From assembly GCA_937923345.1 (NCBI GenBank), contig CAKZVJ010000233.1, positions 1 through 32,618 of the forward strand: a DNA stretch of 32,618 bases, in the 5' to 3' direction. Position 1 is the first letter of the stretch; each line of letters opens with the position of its first letter. The translations under genes were made by a program, and so were the position numbers. Under the pieces are notes generated by a model. It was not told the DNA's origin, ran no database searches, and saw only the letters and a program-made list of their open reading frames with translations. Shown piece after piece: positions 1-11,339 of this stretch. This DNA is from an uncultured Saprospiraceae bacterium. GTDB lineage: Bacteria > Bacteroidota > Bacteroidia > Chitinophagales > Saprospiraceae.

Positions 1-160
1 GAAACCACAAAATGACTCTTTTGGCGATATTTTTCATTTTCTCAATCCACTGATGCTCAGGCATCACTGAATTTCGAGAATAAAAAATCTCATCCAAAAT
101 AGTTCATTTTTTGCAATCCGCTACCTTCCGGAGTGGACTCACCATTTATAATTAAAAAAA

Positions 161-310
161 GCGCTCTGGGGAGAAGTGATATGAACTGAGCTGGACGACT
201 AATGAATGGCTGGCTAGCGATGGATGAAACGATAGTGGAATACGGCGCTAGATAGACCATGAATAGGAGACTAGCTTAGTGAATACAAGCGGATCACCAG
301 ATACAAGCGC
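161..310 (+). ncRNA. Structured repeat, copy A (candidate RNA, family not identified)
   Basis: This element aligns with 22430-22553 (copy B): 66 bases from GATATGA to GAATAC align without a gap at about 70% identity, and both copies then reach GAATACAAGCG after 36-37 bases. Three helices can be drawn: P1 185-192 with 273-280 (ACTGAGCT/AGCTTAGT, one G-U pair), P2 206-209 with 257-260 (ATGG/CCAT), and P3 214-219 with 246-251 (CTAGCG/CGCTAG). The same helices form in copy B with compensatory changes, and the G-U pair favours the + strand. Outer pairing GCGCT/AGCGC (161-165, 306-310) is possible. The conserved blocks CTAATGA, TGAATAG and GAATACA recall group II intron domain I from memory only; no reverse transcriptase is nearby. 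The rest of 1-504 shows no gene. A CAAT-rich low-complexity stretch follows at about 319-352. Confidence 0.55.
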
Positions 311-440
311 CCAAAGTCAATTATGAATGTACAATTTTCAATGTGCAATTTTGCCTATATGGACTTAGTAAACAATGAAGTCAAAGATTAGAATTGAAAT
401 TGGAGGGAAACTTAGAGAGGAGATTAGAGTCTGTGATATG

Positions 441-487
441 AAAAGGACGTTAGGTACTAGCTTTTTCTAAACCTAATACCTAACGTC
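441..487 (-). terminator. Probable terminator of the proS-yqeY transcript
   Basis: A perfect 11-bp inverted repeat, GACGTTAGGTA (446-456) and TACCTAACGTC (477-487), lies just downstream of the yqeY stop on the minus strand. On that strand it is followed by a short CTTTTC run. The loop of 20 nt is long and the T run is weak, so the call is moderate. Confidence 0.45.
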
Positions 488-504
488 TAAAACCTAATAG
501 CTTA

Positions 505-951
505 TTATGAAAGGAGCTCTTTCACCATAGAAGAGATAGACTTGCCATCTGCTTTTCCAGCGAATGCTTTGGAGGCCATGCCCATCACTTTGCCCATATC
601 CTTCATGCTGCTCGCTCCGGTCTGGGTGATGATTTCTTGTACCTTTTTCTTAAGTTCTTCAGGGCTCAATTGGGCAGGGAGATATTTGCTGATGACGGCT
701 ATCTCTTCTCGCTCTACTACGGCCAAATCTTCTCTGCCTTGCTCTTCAAAAATCGAGAGCGAGTCCTGTCTTTGCTTTACTAATCTTTGCAAAATCTTAA
801 TCTCTGCCTCCTCATTGAGCTCTTCTCCGGTACCGCTCGTTTTGAATTTTAGCAACTCCGCTTTGACGGCACGAATACCGCGTAAGGAAGGTTGATCTTT
901 AGCTTTCATCGCTTCTTTTAAGTCGGTCATCAATTTACTTTCTAAGCTCAT
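505..951 (-). CDS. yqeY: GatB/YqeY domain protein
   Basis: A 148-residue protein that matches the YqeY family over its whole length. Visible family signatures are LRGIRAVKAE near the N-terminus, a central QRQDS...EEQGREDLA...E..EIAVISKYLPAQLS block, and the C-terminal MGKVMG...GKADGKSI segment. The family is homologous to the C-terminal tRNA-binding tail of the GatB amidotransferase subunit, but its role in bacteria is not settled. The ATG at 951 lies 44 bp after the proS stop on the same strand, so the two genes are probably co-transcribed, which fits a link to tRNA charging. The family assignment is secure; the function is inference. Confidence 0.93.
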   Translation of the reverse strand: MSLESKLMTDLKEAMKAKDQPSLRGIRAVKAELLKFKTSGTGEELNEEAEIKILQRLVKQRQDSLSIFEEQGREDLAVVEREEIAVISKYLPAQLSPEELKKKVQEIITQTGASSMKDMGKVMGMASKAFAGKADGKSISSMVKELLS

Positions 952-995
952 CTTATATATAGATTTTGATTTGTTAATGTTTGTTTATGCTGCTG

Positions 996-2462
996 TTAGT
1001 ACGCCTTGGCAAATAAAACTCTTTGCGTAGAGGGATTGCCAGTAAGGACGCATTGGCCATCTTCTTTTGGATTGTCCAGTGGGATGCATCGTATCGTAGC
1101 CTTGGTCATTTCTTTGATCTTCAATTCTGTTTCGGAAGTGCCATCCCAGTGTGCAGAAATGAAGCCCCCCTTGCCATCAAGTACCGACTTGAATTCCTCC
1201 ATGTTTTCCACTTTTGTGATGTGTTCATCTCTATACTTGGCTGCGGTGTCAAAAAGGTTCTGCTGGATAGTTACCAGCAATTGTTCAATGTAGTCATCTA
1301 TACCATCCATAGGTACGGAGGTCTTCTCCTTGGTATCACGTCTGGCCACTTCTACAACATTTTTTTCTAGATCTCTCTTGCCGATAGCAATTCGTACAGG
1401 TATGCCATGCATCTCGTGCTCTGCAAATTTGAAACCAGGTCGCTTTTTGGGGTCATCGTCATACTTAACTCTGATACCTTTAGCTTTTAAGGCAGCCATT
1501 ACTTTGTCTACTGCGGCATTGATGGTCTCATCAGGTTTGGGGACTGGTATGATCATCACCTGGGTAGGTGCCAACTTCGGAGGAAGGACAAGACCTTCGT
1601 CATCGGAGTGTGTCATGATCAGTCCACCGATCAGACGTGTCGATACTCCCCAGCTTGTCGCCCAGACATATTCTTCTTTATTGTTTTCGTTGGCAAACTT
1701 GACATCAAAAGCCTTGGCAAAGTTTTGTCCTAAAAAGTGGGAGGTACCTGCTTGCAGGGCCTTCGCATCTTGCATAAGGGCCTCGATGGTGTAAGTGTCT
1801 TCTGCACCGGCGAACCTTTCATTGGCTGTTTTTACCCCTTTGATGACCGGCATAGCCATATATTCCTCCGCAAAGGTGGCGTAAACGTTAAGCATTTGTA
1901 CCGTCTCGTCTACTGCTTCTTGTGAGGTAGCGTGCGCAGTGTGTCCTTCTTGCCAGTGAAATTCTGCAGTACGCAAGAATAACCTCGTTTTCATCTCCCA
2001 TCTGACTACATTGGCCCATTGGTTGATCAATAGGGGGAGGTCGCGGTAAGATTGTATCCAATCTCTATAGGTATTCCAGATAATGGTCTCACTGGTAGGT
2101 CGTACGATCAGCTCTTCCTCTAATTTAGCATCAGGATCTACGACGATTCCTTCGCCATCCGGATTGTTCATCAATCTATGATGCGTAACAACTGCGCATT
2201 CTTTGGCGAAGCCATCTACATGTTTTGCTTCTTTACTGAGGAAGCTTTTGGGTATAAAGAGGGGGAAACTCGCATTGACATGGCCCGTTTCTTTAAACAT
2301 TGCGTCCAATTGATCCCGCATATTCTCCCAAATAGCAAATCCGTAGGGTTTGATGACCATACAGCCCCTCACAGCAGAGTGATCGGCCATGTTTGCTCGT
2401 TTTACAATATCATTATACCATTTGGAGTAGTCTTCCGCACGGGAAGTGATGACTTTTGACAT
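996..2462 (-). CDS. proS: Prolyl-tRNA synthetase, type 3 (no editing domain)
   Basis: This cytosolic enzyme charges tRNA-Pro with proline. The 488-residue length and the lack of an inserted editing domain fit the archaeal/eukaryote-like (type 3) ProRS. Visible are the class II motif 2 region around [16 protein letters not shown] and [21 protein letters not shown], motif 3 with [12 protein letters not shown], the anticodon-binding domain (about residues 300-410), and the C-terminal domain ending in a terminal Tyr (AKAY), typical of this type. The start ATG at 2462 gives [16 protein letters not shown], the usual N-terminus. The gene is divergent from the exported protein at 2737 and leads into yqeY. 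I could not find a clear promoter in the 274-bp divergent gap. Confidence 0.97.
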   Translation of the reverse strand: MSKVITSRAEDYSKWYNDIVKRANMADHSAVRGCMVIKPYGFAIWENMRDQLDAMFKETGHVNASFPLFIPKSFLSKEAKHVDGFAKECAVVTHHRLMNNPDGEGIVVDPDAKLEEELIVRPTSETIIWNTYRDWIQSYRDLPLLINQWANVVRWEMKTRLFLRTAEFHWQEGHTAHATSQEAVDETVQMLNVYATFAEEYMAMPVIKGVKTANERFAGAEDTYTIEALMQDAKALQAGTSHFLGQNFAKAFDVKFANENNKEEYVWATSWGVSTRLIGGLIMTHSDDEGLVLPPKLAPTQVMIIPVPKPDETINAAVDKVMAALKAKGIRVKYDDDPKKRPGFKFAEHEMHGIPVRIAIGKRDLEKNVVEVARRDTKEKTSVPMDGIDDYIEQLLVTIQQNLFDTAAKYRDEHITKVENMEEFKSVLDGKGGFISAHWDGTSETELKIKEMTKATIRCIPLDNPKEDGQCVLTGNPSTQRVLFAKAY

Positions 2463-2736
2463 AAACTTTAAGGATAATTAGGTGTTTAATTAAGTGAGTG
2501 TTAATAATTTATACTTTTAGTTAAATACTCTTAATTTGGTACGGTTATGTCTCTTCTATTGTGACATTTACTCCTTCCCAAGTCTTAAGTATAGATTACA
2601 AAGCGTGATTTAAATCTTTTTAACTATAAATCGCCAATATTTAATCTATTATTAACATAATATTAGAATCAAAAGTAATAAATTACCATTGTATTCTTTA
2701 AGAGAGTTACAGAATTACTGTTTAAATCAATTTGAC

Positions 2737-3936
2737 ATGAAAATCAATAAAATTTCAATCCTAAGTTTGCTTTTTGCCATGGGTATCTTCACGGCCGCAA
2801 ACGCTCAGTTTGACGACATTTATTACAATCCAGATGATACTCAGTATGAGGATGAATCGTATGATGACAACTACGAAGAGTCGACTTCATATGATGATGC
2901 GGATTATGATGATGCAGATTACGAATTCGAAGAAGATGATGATTACGATTATTACTACAGTTCAAGAATCAGAAGATTTAGAAGACCATACACTGGTTTT
3001 GGATTCTATGATCCTTGTTATGTAGATTATAACTACTATGATCCTTTCTTCGCTAGAAATGCTGGATTTGCTAACCCATATGGTGGTACAAGTATCTATT
3101 TTGGATTTGGTAACGCTTATGTTAATAGATGGAGCCGGTTCAATAGATTTAACAGCGGAGTATATGGATGGGGCTTTGGTCCATCAAGATCTAGGGCATA
3201 TAGAAATTTATACGCTAGAATAAATCCGTTTGCTTTCGGATATGGCAATCCTTATAATCCTTTCAATCCATTTGGTTTTAACAATGGATTTGGTAGACCA
3301 GGATTCAACAATTTTGGTGGTGGATCTTTCAATAATGCTTACTGTCCTCCAGGGTACTATGGTGGATCTGCTGCAAGTGTAGCTTCAAATAGAAATATCT
3401 ATAGTGGACCTAGAGCGATAGGGTCTGGCAGAACCTCTACAAACAGAGGTGGTACTGTTAGAAATACTCCATCCAACACTTCTCGTGGATCTAGTGTCAG
3501 AGGTGGAACTGTAGGATCAAGAAGCTCAGGAGCGACAGGGACTCCAAGAACATCTTCTAGAACTAGAGTGAATAGTGGGAATACGAACAGTACAAGAGGG
3601 GCTGCAAGAAGTACCTCTCCAACTGTAAAGCAGGACCGTTCTTCAATCTACAAGTCTAGTCGTAGTAACTCGAGATCAAATACGAACTTGAATAGCAACA
3701 AGCCTTCAAGATCTAATGCTACAAAAAGTAATACGAGAAGTAACTCAAAGAGCTACTCTCCTTCAAGATCAAACTCTAGTAGATCAAGAAGCTACTCTCC
3801 ATCGAGATCTAATAGCTCAAGAAGTTATTCTCCATCGAGATCTTCTAGATCAAGAAGTTACTCTCCATCGAGATCATCTTCTAGCAAGAGTTCTTCAAGA
3901 TCATCTTCTAGCAGATCTTCAAGAAGAGGGAATTAA
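2737..3936 (+). CDS. Exported Asp/Tyr-rich then Ser/Arg-rich low-complexity protein
   Basis: I do not recognise a family. The chosen start (ATG at 2737) opens a good signal peptide, MKINKISILSLLFAMGIFTAANA followed by Q; a TTG 48 bases upstream would put 16 polar residues in front of it. After the signal comes a very acidic Asp/Glu/Tyr tract (about residues 25-70), then a Gly/Asn/Phe/Tyr/Pro-rich middle (about 80-210), and a C-terminal 190 residues made almost only of Ser, Arg, Thr, Asn and Lys, ending in repeated SYSPSRS units. The chain is thus strongly acidic at one end and strongly basic at the other. No enzyme motif, membrane helix or sorting domain is visible. A strong terminator follows, suggesting a single-gene unit. 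A structural, matrix or nucleic-acid-binding role is only a guess. Confidence 0.8.
   Translation: MKINKISILSLLFAMGIFTAANAQFDDIYYNPDDTQYEDESYDDNYEESTSYDDADYDDADYEFEEDDDYDYYYSSRIRRFRRPYTGFGFYDPCYVDYNYYDPFFARNAGFANPYGGTSIYFGFGNAYVNRWSRFNRFNSGVYGWGFGPSRSRAYRNLYARINPFAFGYGNPYNPFNPFGFNNGFGRPGFNNFGGGSFNNAYCPPGYYGGSAASVASNRNIYSGPRAIGSGRTSTNRGGTVRNTPSNTSRGSSVRGGTVGSRSSGATGTPRTSSRTRVNSGNTNSTRGAARSTSPTVKQDRSSIYKSSRSNSRSNTNLNSNKPSRSNATKSNTRSNSKSYSPSRSNSSRSRSYSPSRSNSSRSYSPSRSSRSRSYSPSRSSSSKSSSRSSSSRSSRRGN
3751..3876 (+). repeat. In-frame tandem repeat encoding SYSPSRS units
   Basis: Four copies of AGYTAYTCTCCWTCRAGATC begin at 3751, 3790, 3823 and 3856. The intervals of 39, 33 and 33 bases are all multiples of three, so copy-number changes would keep the reading frame. 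The repeat lies in the Ser/Arg-rich tail of the exported protein. Confidence 0.8.
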
Positions 3937-3966
3937 GAGTCGGCTCAACATATAAGTATAAAGCTA

Positions 3967-4006
3967 ATAGTGGATGGAACGAGATGTTTTCATCCACTAT
4001 TTTTTT
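3967..4006 (+). terminator. Intrinsic terminator after the Ser/Arg-rich protein gene
   Basis: A perfect 10-bp stem, ATAGTGGATG (3967-3976) with CATCCACTAT (3991-4000), has a 14-nt loop and is followed directly by six T residues. Confidence 0.9.
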
Positions 4007-4062
4007 GTGTATATAGTGTGAAATAAGTCGCTATTAGGGATATTCAGTATCCTCATAATAAT

Positions 4063-4232
4063 GTTCGGCAATAAAATTCTAATGACGGACAATCAGTATG
4101 CTGCAATTGCCAGACTGTCAGACACTAATATCACTGTCATTTCTTTTTTTATCAAAAATTACCGAAGCAATCATCCCAACATAGCCTGAGTTTATCGCAA
4201 AACTTTTACTTTTACAAAGGTTCGGCAATAAA
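4063..4232. repeat. 13-bp direct repeat in the 3937-4364 gap
   Basis: GTTCGGCAATAAA occurs at 4063-4075 and again at 4220-4232, 157 bp apart. Each copy is followed within about 30 bases by related AATCAG/AGTATG sequence, so this may be a decayed longer duplication. Apart from the terminator at 3967-4006, I see no gene or clear promoter in this 428-bp gap. Confidence 0.5.
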
Positions 4233-4364
4233 TTTCAAACCTCTAATCAGCAGTATGGTTAAATCATCATTATGAGTTGTAAATGATTAAGCACTTACAA
4301 TATTGTGATTTATAACTTTTTAAAAAATTACTGAATCTGTTCTTATAATTACAAAATTTAGCAA

Positions 4365-5867
4365 ATGAAAATCAGTAAAACATATATGTGCCTTCTCGTC
4401 CTGAGCGTTGCGGTCAGTATTTTGAATGGGCAAACCGCATCAGAGTCGCTAAGGTATTCAGAACTGTTCCCAAGTGGCACAGCGCGCAATGTAGGTGTCG
4501 GGGGAGCCATGAGCTCATTAGGTGGAGATTTTGGTGCATTGAGTACTAATCCTGCTGGATTAGGAGTATATCGTAAGTCAGAGTTCGTGCTTTCACCAGC
4601 GGTACTCTTTACTAACATAAATAGTGTGCTCAACGATGGAAATAGCAATACCGCAAATAATTCACATTTTGGAATTGAAAATATCGGACTAGTCTTTTAT
4701 AAAGGATATGACAATCAGAAATTGAAGTCTTTCAACTTTGCAGCGGGTATCAACCGATTAGTCAATTTCAATAGACGGATTGAGTATAATGGAACAACAC
4801 CAGGGTCTATTGTCAACAGTTTTGTAGATGATTCACAGGGTTTATTTGCAGATGATCTAAATCCCTTTACTGGAGGTATTGCCTTGAATGCAGGTGCTAT
4901 ATTTAATCTAGATGCCGATGATGTTTGGGGCTCTGATTTTGTGGATCAAAATGGCTATTTATTTTTTGACCCCATTGATAGAGAAGAGACAATTACGACG
5001 ACTGGGGGCATTAGTGAGATTTTATTGGCGCTGGGCTTCAATATCTCTGACAAGCTTTATTTGGGCGGTGCATTGAATCTTCCCTTAGTACGTTTTGAAG
5101 AAGTTCGAGAATATACGGAGAACGATCAAACCAGTGACGTAATTCCTTTTTTTAGAGACCTTACCTACGAACAGAGACTATCTACTACCGGTGTCGGGAT
5201 AGGATTCAAAGCAGGTGCTATCTATAGAATCACGAATCAGATACGTATAGGTGCATCTGTACATTCCCCAACACGATATAGGCTATCTGATGATTTTACG
5301 ACTTCGCTCAACTATGTATTCATAGACGAAGCAGATGGAAGTCTGAACTCTGGTGATGGAGACTCTCCAGTAGGATCTTTTGGATACGCTTTAAGAACAC
5401 CTTGGAGATATAATGGGGGCGTATCTGTCGTTTTGAGAAAATTTGGGTTTATAAGCGTAGACCTTGAATACTTAGACTACACGACAAGTACATTTGATTT
5501 GACGGTAGATGGAAACAATTCGATTAACCAAATAGCAGGGGATAACCTTAATAATCAGATAGTGGACGATTTTCAAAATGCCTTTAATGTCAAGATAGGT
5601 GCGGAATATTTACTGGCTAAAAAGTTCAGACTTCGCGCTGGATATGGCCTTTTTGGCAATCCATTTAATTCAGATGAGTCTGGTAGGGGTGTTCTTAGTC
5701 TAGGGGCAGGATTTAGAGGGGAGAGAGTATATTTGGATTTAGCATTTAGGACAATTAAGTCAGAAGAGTTATATACGCCCTACGACACTTTTGTTGATGA
5801 GCAACAATTGGTAGATAGTGATATAAGTGCTAATAATTTTATTTTGACATTTGGGTACAGATTTTGA
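4365..5867 (+). CDS. OmpP1/FadL-like outer membrane transport protein
   Basis: This 500-residue protein starts with a signal peptide (MKISKTYMCLLVLSVAVSIL...NGQ). Right after it comes the N-terminal segment usual in the OmpP1/FadL/PorV-like group, with GGAMSSLGGDFGALSTNPAG at about residues 45-64. The rest shows alternating polar/hydrophobic strands with many Gly and aromatic residues, and it ends in ILTFGYRF, an aromatic C-terminal strand typical of outer membrane barrels. The family carries hydrophobic compounds such as fatty acids across the outer membrane in other bacteria; the substrate here is unknown. Bacteroidota annotations often call such proteins hemin receptors on weak grounds. 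The next exported protein begins 32 bp downstream and may share the transcript. Confidence 0.85.
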   Translation: MKISKTYMCLLVLSVAVSILNGQTASESLRYSELFPSGTARNVGVGGAMSSLGGDFGALSTNPAGLGVYRKSEFVLSPAVLFTNINSVLNDGNSNTANNSHFGIENIGLVFYKGYDNQKLKSFNFAAGINRLVNFNRRIEYNGTTPGSIVNSFVDDSQGLFADDLNPFTGGIALNAGAIFNLDADDVWGSDFVDQNGYLFFDPIDREETITTTGGISEILLALGFNISDKLYLGGALNLPLVRFEEVREYTENDQTSDVIPFFRDLTYEQRLSTTGVGIGFKAGAIYRITNQIRIGASVHSPTRYRLSDDFTTSLNYVFIDEADGSLNSGDGDSPVGSFGYALRTPWRYNGGVSVVLRKFGFISVDLEYLDYTTSTFDLTVDGNNSINQIAGDNLNNQIVDDFQNAFNVKIGAEYLLAKKFRLRAGYGLFGNPFNSDESGRGVLSLGAGFRGERVYLDLAFRTIKSEELYTPYDTFVDEQQLVDSDISANNFILTFGYRF

Positions 5868-5899
5868 TGTACATTTAATTTGAAAAACATTTGTAAAAA

Positions 5900-6919
5900 A
5901 TGTTCAAAATGAAGTCAAAGTATACCCTATTTGCGTGTTTTTTTTGCTTGTTTCCACTTTTTTCGGAAGCACAGATAAAAGATAATACCTCAGAACCCTC
6001 TTTTTTTGCGGTTGACGAAAGAAAAATCGTCGAAACAAAATGGAGGTATACTTATGCTATGCACCTTGAGTCTAATACCGTGATTCACCAGGCTGACGAG
6101 GATTACGACTTTTTCCTGTATTTCAAGTATGATTATACTTACGAACAATTCTTGAATGGAGAATTTGACAAAGGAATATGGAGCATAAGCGATAATGAAC
6201 TCTTTTATCAGTTCAAGCACATCAATAAATTCGTAATCAACGATATAGATAAGGAGAAGTTGATTTTAGAGTTTAACCAGCCAAATAGTAAAGGAACATA
6301 TCAATACCACTTTATTTCAGTAGAGTCAAAAGATGCCCCTTTCATTAAGCCAGCGAATGAATTACCTGATATTAACGTGGAAGCAGTTGATCCTAAGCAA
6401 AGCAAAAAAAGATGGTGGGCTACTAAACGTAAAAAACGAAAGAAAAAGGTTGAAGAGGTGGCAGAAACCTATATCAATGTGGAGTTGATTGGAGGAGGAT
6501 ATTATGGTGGCATAGATCCAGTTATTAGAGATTATATCCATATCAAAAGTGATGGTCGTTTGATAAAAGAACATAAAAGTATTACTAATGGTCTTTCTAT
6601 AGTCAAAAAGAATATATCCAGAAATGAGCTTGAAGATTTTGCGGAATACGTCATAAAACAAAAGTTTTTTGATTTTGAAAGGATATATGATTGCGACACT
6701 TCTGTTTGTAAAAAAAGAAAAGCGGATGCCCCAACGCCCATACCATTAAGATTGGCAATTGCCTATGGAAATAGGAAAAAAGTAATTACGATTGCTGTAT
6801 GGGGTGAAGATTCAAGGCGCGTACAGTATGTGGATTATCCACCAGCGCTTGATAATATTATTGATGCTATTCAGCGTATGGCGAATAGGATAGATGATAC
6901 CTACGAAGCTAGAAAATAA
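5900..6919 (+). CDS. Exported protein of unknown function
   Basis: I do not recognise this 339-residue protein. It has a signal peptide with a Cys/Phe-rich core (KSKYTLFACFFCLFPLFSEA, then Q), so it should be exported. Two ATG codons, at 5900 and 5909, are possible starts; the second gives the more usual signal (MKSKYTLF). The middle contains a short basic stretch around KKRWWATKRKKRKKK (about residues 169-183), which may link an N-terminal beta-rich part (about 30-155) to a C-terminal part (about 190-335). Two Cys lie close together in the C-terminal part (YDCDTSVCKKRK). It follows the OmpP1-like gene by 32 bp, so a joint envelope role is possible but unproven. Confidence 0.8.
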   Translation: MFKMKSKYTLFACFFCLFPLFSEAQIKDNTSEPSFFAVDERKIVETKWRYTYAMHLESNTVIHQADEDYDFFLYFKYDYTYEQFLNGEFDKGIWSISDNELFYQFKHINKFVINDIDKEKLILEFNQPNSKGTYQYHFISVESKDAPFIKPANELPDINVEAVDPKQSKKRWWATKRKKRKKKVEEVAETYINVELIGGGYYGGIDPVIRDYIHIKSDGRLIKEHKSITNGLSIVKKNISRNELEDFAEYVIKQKFFDFERIYDCDTSVCKKRKADAPTPIPLRLAIAYGNRKKVITIAVWGEDSRRVQYVDYPPALDNIIDAIQRMANRIDDTYEARK

Positions 6920-6961
6920 AACTTGCCCTATTCAATTCCATTCTTAAAGTCAAAATAGTCT

Positions 6962-6969
6962 TACCTTTG
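6962..6969 (+). promoter_or_regulatory. Candidate -7 promoter element for trmB-ligA
   Basis: TACCTTTG matches the Bacteroidota -7 consensus TAnnTTTG exactly and ends 17 bases before the proposed TTG start of trmB. No TTG with 19-20 nt spacing lies upstream, so only half the promoter is supported. Confidence 0.45.
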
Positions 6970-6986
6970 GGCTCAAATTTATTGCC

Positions 6987-7688
6987 TTGAGCCACCGAAA
7001 TAAACTTAAAAAATTCGCAGACATATTACGTTTTCCAAACGTGTATGAAAACTTCAATCCTCTTTCACCATTGTTGCAAAATGGCGACATCCATGATATC
7101 AATATGAAAGGGAAGTGGAATGCAGAACATTTTAGTCGGGAGGCAAAAATTTGTTTAGAACTGGCCTGTGGTAGAGGCGAGTATTCAGTTGCTCTTGCAG
7201 AAAGGTATCCTGATACACACTATATAGGATTAGATATCAAAGGGGCTCGGATTTGGCAAGGGGCAAGTAGAGCCTTAGAGGCTAAGTTTAATAATGTGGC
7301 ATTTGTAAGATCGAGGATAGAAAACATCCCATCATTTTTTGAAAAGCATGAGGTATCTGAAATGTGGATTACCTTTCCAGATCCTTTTCTCAGAGATAGT
7401 AAAGAAAACCGACGCTTGACTTCTCACAACTTTCTTAAACGATACCTTCACTTTCTTAGCCCGGACAATATCTTACATTTAAAAACAGATTCACCAGAAT
7501 TGTACGAATTCACTCTAGAGTCATTAGACACTTTTGAAAAAGCGACTATCATAAAGCATTTTGACGATATCTATAGTTTGCCTGAATTGCCTCAGCCAGA
7601 CTTAGATATCAAGACCTATTACGAGAAAATGCACTTGTCCAATTCTAAAACGATAAAGTATATCCAATTTCATCTAGAAGTGGACTAA
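6987..7688 (+). CDS. trmB: tRNA (guanine-N7-)-methyltransferase
   Basis: The enzyme methylates G46 in the variable loop of many tRNAs, using S-adenosylmethionine. The SAM-binding motif ELACGRGEYSVALAERYP and the acidic strand YIGLDIKGARIW are plain, as is the family motif ITFPDPFLRDSKENRRLT (usually FPDPW...K.RH.KRRL). At 233 residues it has normal length. The start used here is TTG at 6987, giving MSHRNKLKKFADI; this is the usual N-terminus and no ATG lies upstream in a sensible position. ligA begins 39 bp after the stop, so the two are likely one transcript. Confidence 0.95.
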   Translation: MSHRNKLKKFADILRFPNVYENFNPLSPLLQNGDIHDINMKGKWNAEHFSREAKICLELACGRGEYSVALAERYPDTHYIGLDIKGARIWQGASRALEAKFNNVAFVRSRIENIPSFFEKHEVSEMWITFPDPFLRDSKENRRLTSHNFLKRYLHFLSPDNILHLKTDSPELYEFTLESLDTFEKATIIKHFDDIYSLPELPQPDLDIKTYYEKMHLSNSKTIKYIQFHLEVD

Positions 7689-7700
7689 TTCAAATTTTGA

Positions 7701-9839
<2,139 letters not shown>

Positions 9840-9962
9840 ATCCTGGTAATAAGAATAAAAGAGTATTTTTTACGGTATAATTACAATCCTTTTGACTAAA
9901 GTGTCGTTCTTTCAGATGTATCCGCAAAGGACACAAAACCATACAATTATATACAAATTATT

Positions 9963-11339
9963 ATGACCAAGTCGAGTTTTTCATTCATACTATTGCTAGC
10001 TTTTTTATGTGTACAGATGCACACAAGTGACTTACACGCTAAAACGGTTGAACTAATCGTACAAGGGGCCAATTGCGATCAGATTAATGAAATGTACATT
10101 TTTGAATTTGATGGATTAGGATTTGAACAAGTTCAGTCTACTACCAAGAATGAAGCAGGAGAGTTTGTTTTCAAAGTGAAGACTGATGGTATGCAATTTC
10201 GATATGTCGGATTAGAAGTCGGAAAATTTAAAAGCATAGTATTAGGCGCTGAAGAAAAGGTAGTTATAAAAGGAGATTGTAGATCTTTCAATAAAGCGAA
10301 CGCTCCCGAAGGCTTGAACTTAGAATATAATACAATGATGAGCAAAATTCGACTCCATTCCAATAAAGAAAAAAATATAGGAACTCGGTTTGCCAAATCA
10401 TTTAGAGACCCAAGCAAACAAGCAGCATTGACAAAAGAGTTTGCCAGCCTAGATCAGGCAAAGAAAGAACTCATTGAAACCTATGCTGCAAAAAATGACT
10501 GGCTAGGCGAAGTGGCAAAATTGTATACCTATTATAGCTACCAAAACAGTGGTACTGATTTTCCCAATGAAGTGGTTTACTTTGGGAATGAATATTTTGC
10601 CCAAGCGGATCTAAAAAGCAAAGCCTATGGCAATATGCCGTTATTATTCGACGTATTCAGTAAGTTTAGTACTACGCTTAGTAAGGTGCAAGGTTTACCA
10701 GTCACAGAATTGGAAAATTTTTTAAACCTCAATCTTGATAAACTAACAGAAAATTCGGACGCTCAAAAAATGGCACTTGGAGGAATTTTGTCAGGACTTA
10801 GATCTGCACAAAGCCCGCTCTTTATTCCTTATGCAACGAGATACTTAGATCAATTCTGTGTGGATAATAGTAAAGGTTGTCAAAACTTAAAGAGCCAAAT
10901 TAAAAATGCAGAGAGTTTTATCGTTGGAGCAGTAGCACCTGATTTCACAATGAAAAATCTTGATGGCGAAGCGGTTAACTTATCGGATTTTCGAGGGAAA
11001 GTAGTACTGATTGATTTCTGGGCGTCTTGGTGTGGTCCTTGCCGAAAGGATAATCCGCACGTCGTAGAATTATACAAGAAGTATAAAAAAGACGGTTTTG
11101 AAATCTTAGGCGTAAGCTTGGATAAAACTAAAGATAAGTGGGAGCAGGCCATCTCAAAGGATAATTTGACTTGGACCCATGTTAGTGATCTCAAAGGCTG
11201 GAAAAATGAAGTCGCGCAGATGTACTCCGTCAAATCCATTCCGCACACAGTATTACTAGATGAGGAAGGAAAAATTATCGCTAGAAAATTGCGCGGCCCG
11301 CAATTAGATCAAAAATTAGCCGCTATTTTTGGTCATTAA
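9963..11339 (+). CDS. TlpA-like periplasmic thioredoxin-fold protein
   Basis: An exported 458-residue protein with a signal peptide (SFSFILLLAFLCVQ) and two parts. The N-terminal 300 or so residues resemble the domains that precede thioredoxin folds in many Bacteroidota TlpA-like proteins (DUF4369 type in its first ~110 residues; this is a tentative match). The C-terminal part, from about residue 318, is a full AhpC/TSA-TlpA domain: GAVAPDFTMKNLDGE, then WCGPC (C357 and C360) and the cis-Pro region SVKSIPHTVLLDEEG. Such proteins usually act as disulfide reductants in the periplasm. The gene overlaps the next by 11 bp, so the two are translationally linked. Confidence 0.92.
   Translation: MTKSSFSFILLLAFLCVQMHTSDLHAKTVELIVQGANCDQINEMYIFEFDGLGFEQVQSTTKNEAGEFVFKVKTDGMQFRYVGLEVGKFKSIVLGAEEKVVIKGDCRSFNKANAPEGLNLEYNTMMSKIRLHSNKEKNIGTRFAKSFRDPSKQAALTKEFASLDQAKKELIETYAAKNDWLGEVAKLYTYYSYQNSGTDFPNEVVYFGNEYFAQADLKSKAYGNMPLLFDVFSKFSTTLSKVQGLPVTELENFLNLNLDKLTENSDAQKMALGGILSGLRSAQSPLFIPYATRYLDQFCVDNSKGCQNLKSQIKNAESFIVGAVAPDFTMKNLDGEAVNLSDFRGKVVLIDFWASWCGPCRKDNPHVVELYKKYKKDGFEILGVSLDKTKDKWEQAISKDNLTWTHVSDLKGWKNEVAQMYSVKSIPHTVLLDEEGKIIARKLRGPQLDQKLAAIFGH

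Noticed and set aside
542-895. Opposite-strand frames inside yqeY, proS, ligA, rtcB and the Asp-box gene
   Set aside because: They are shadows of well-supported genes on the other strand and show no features of their own.
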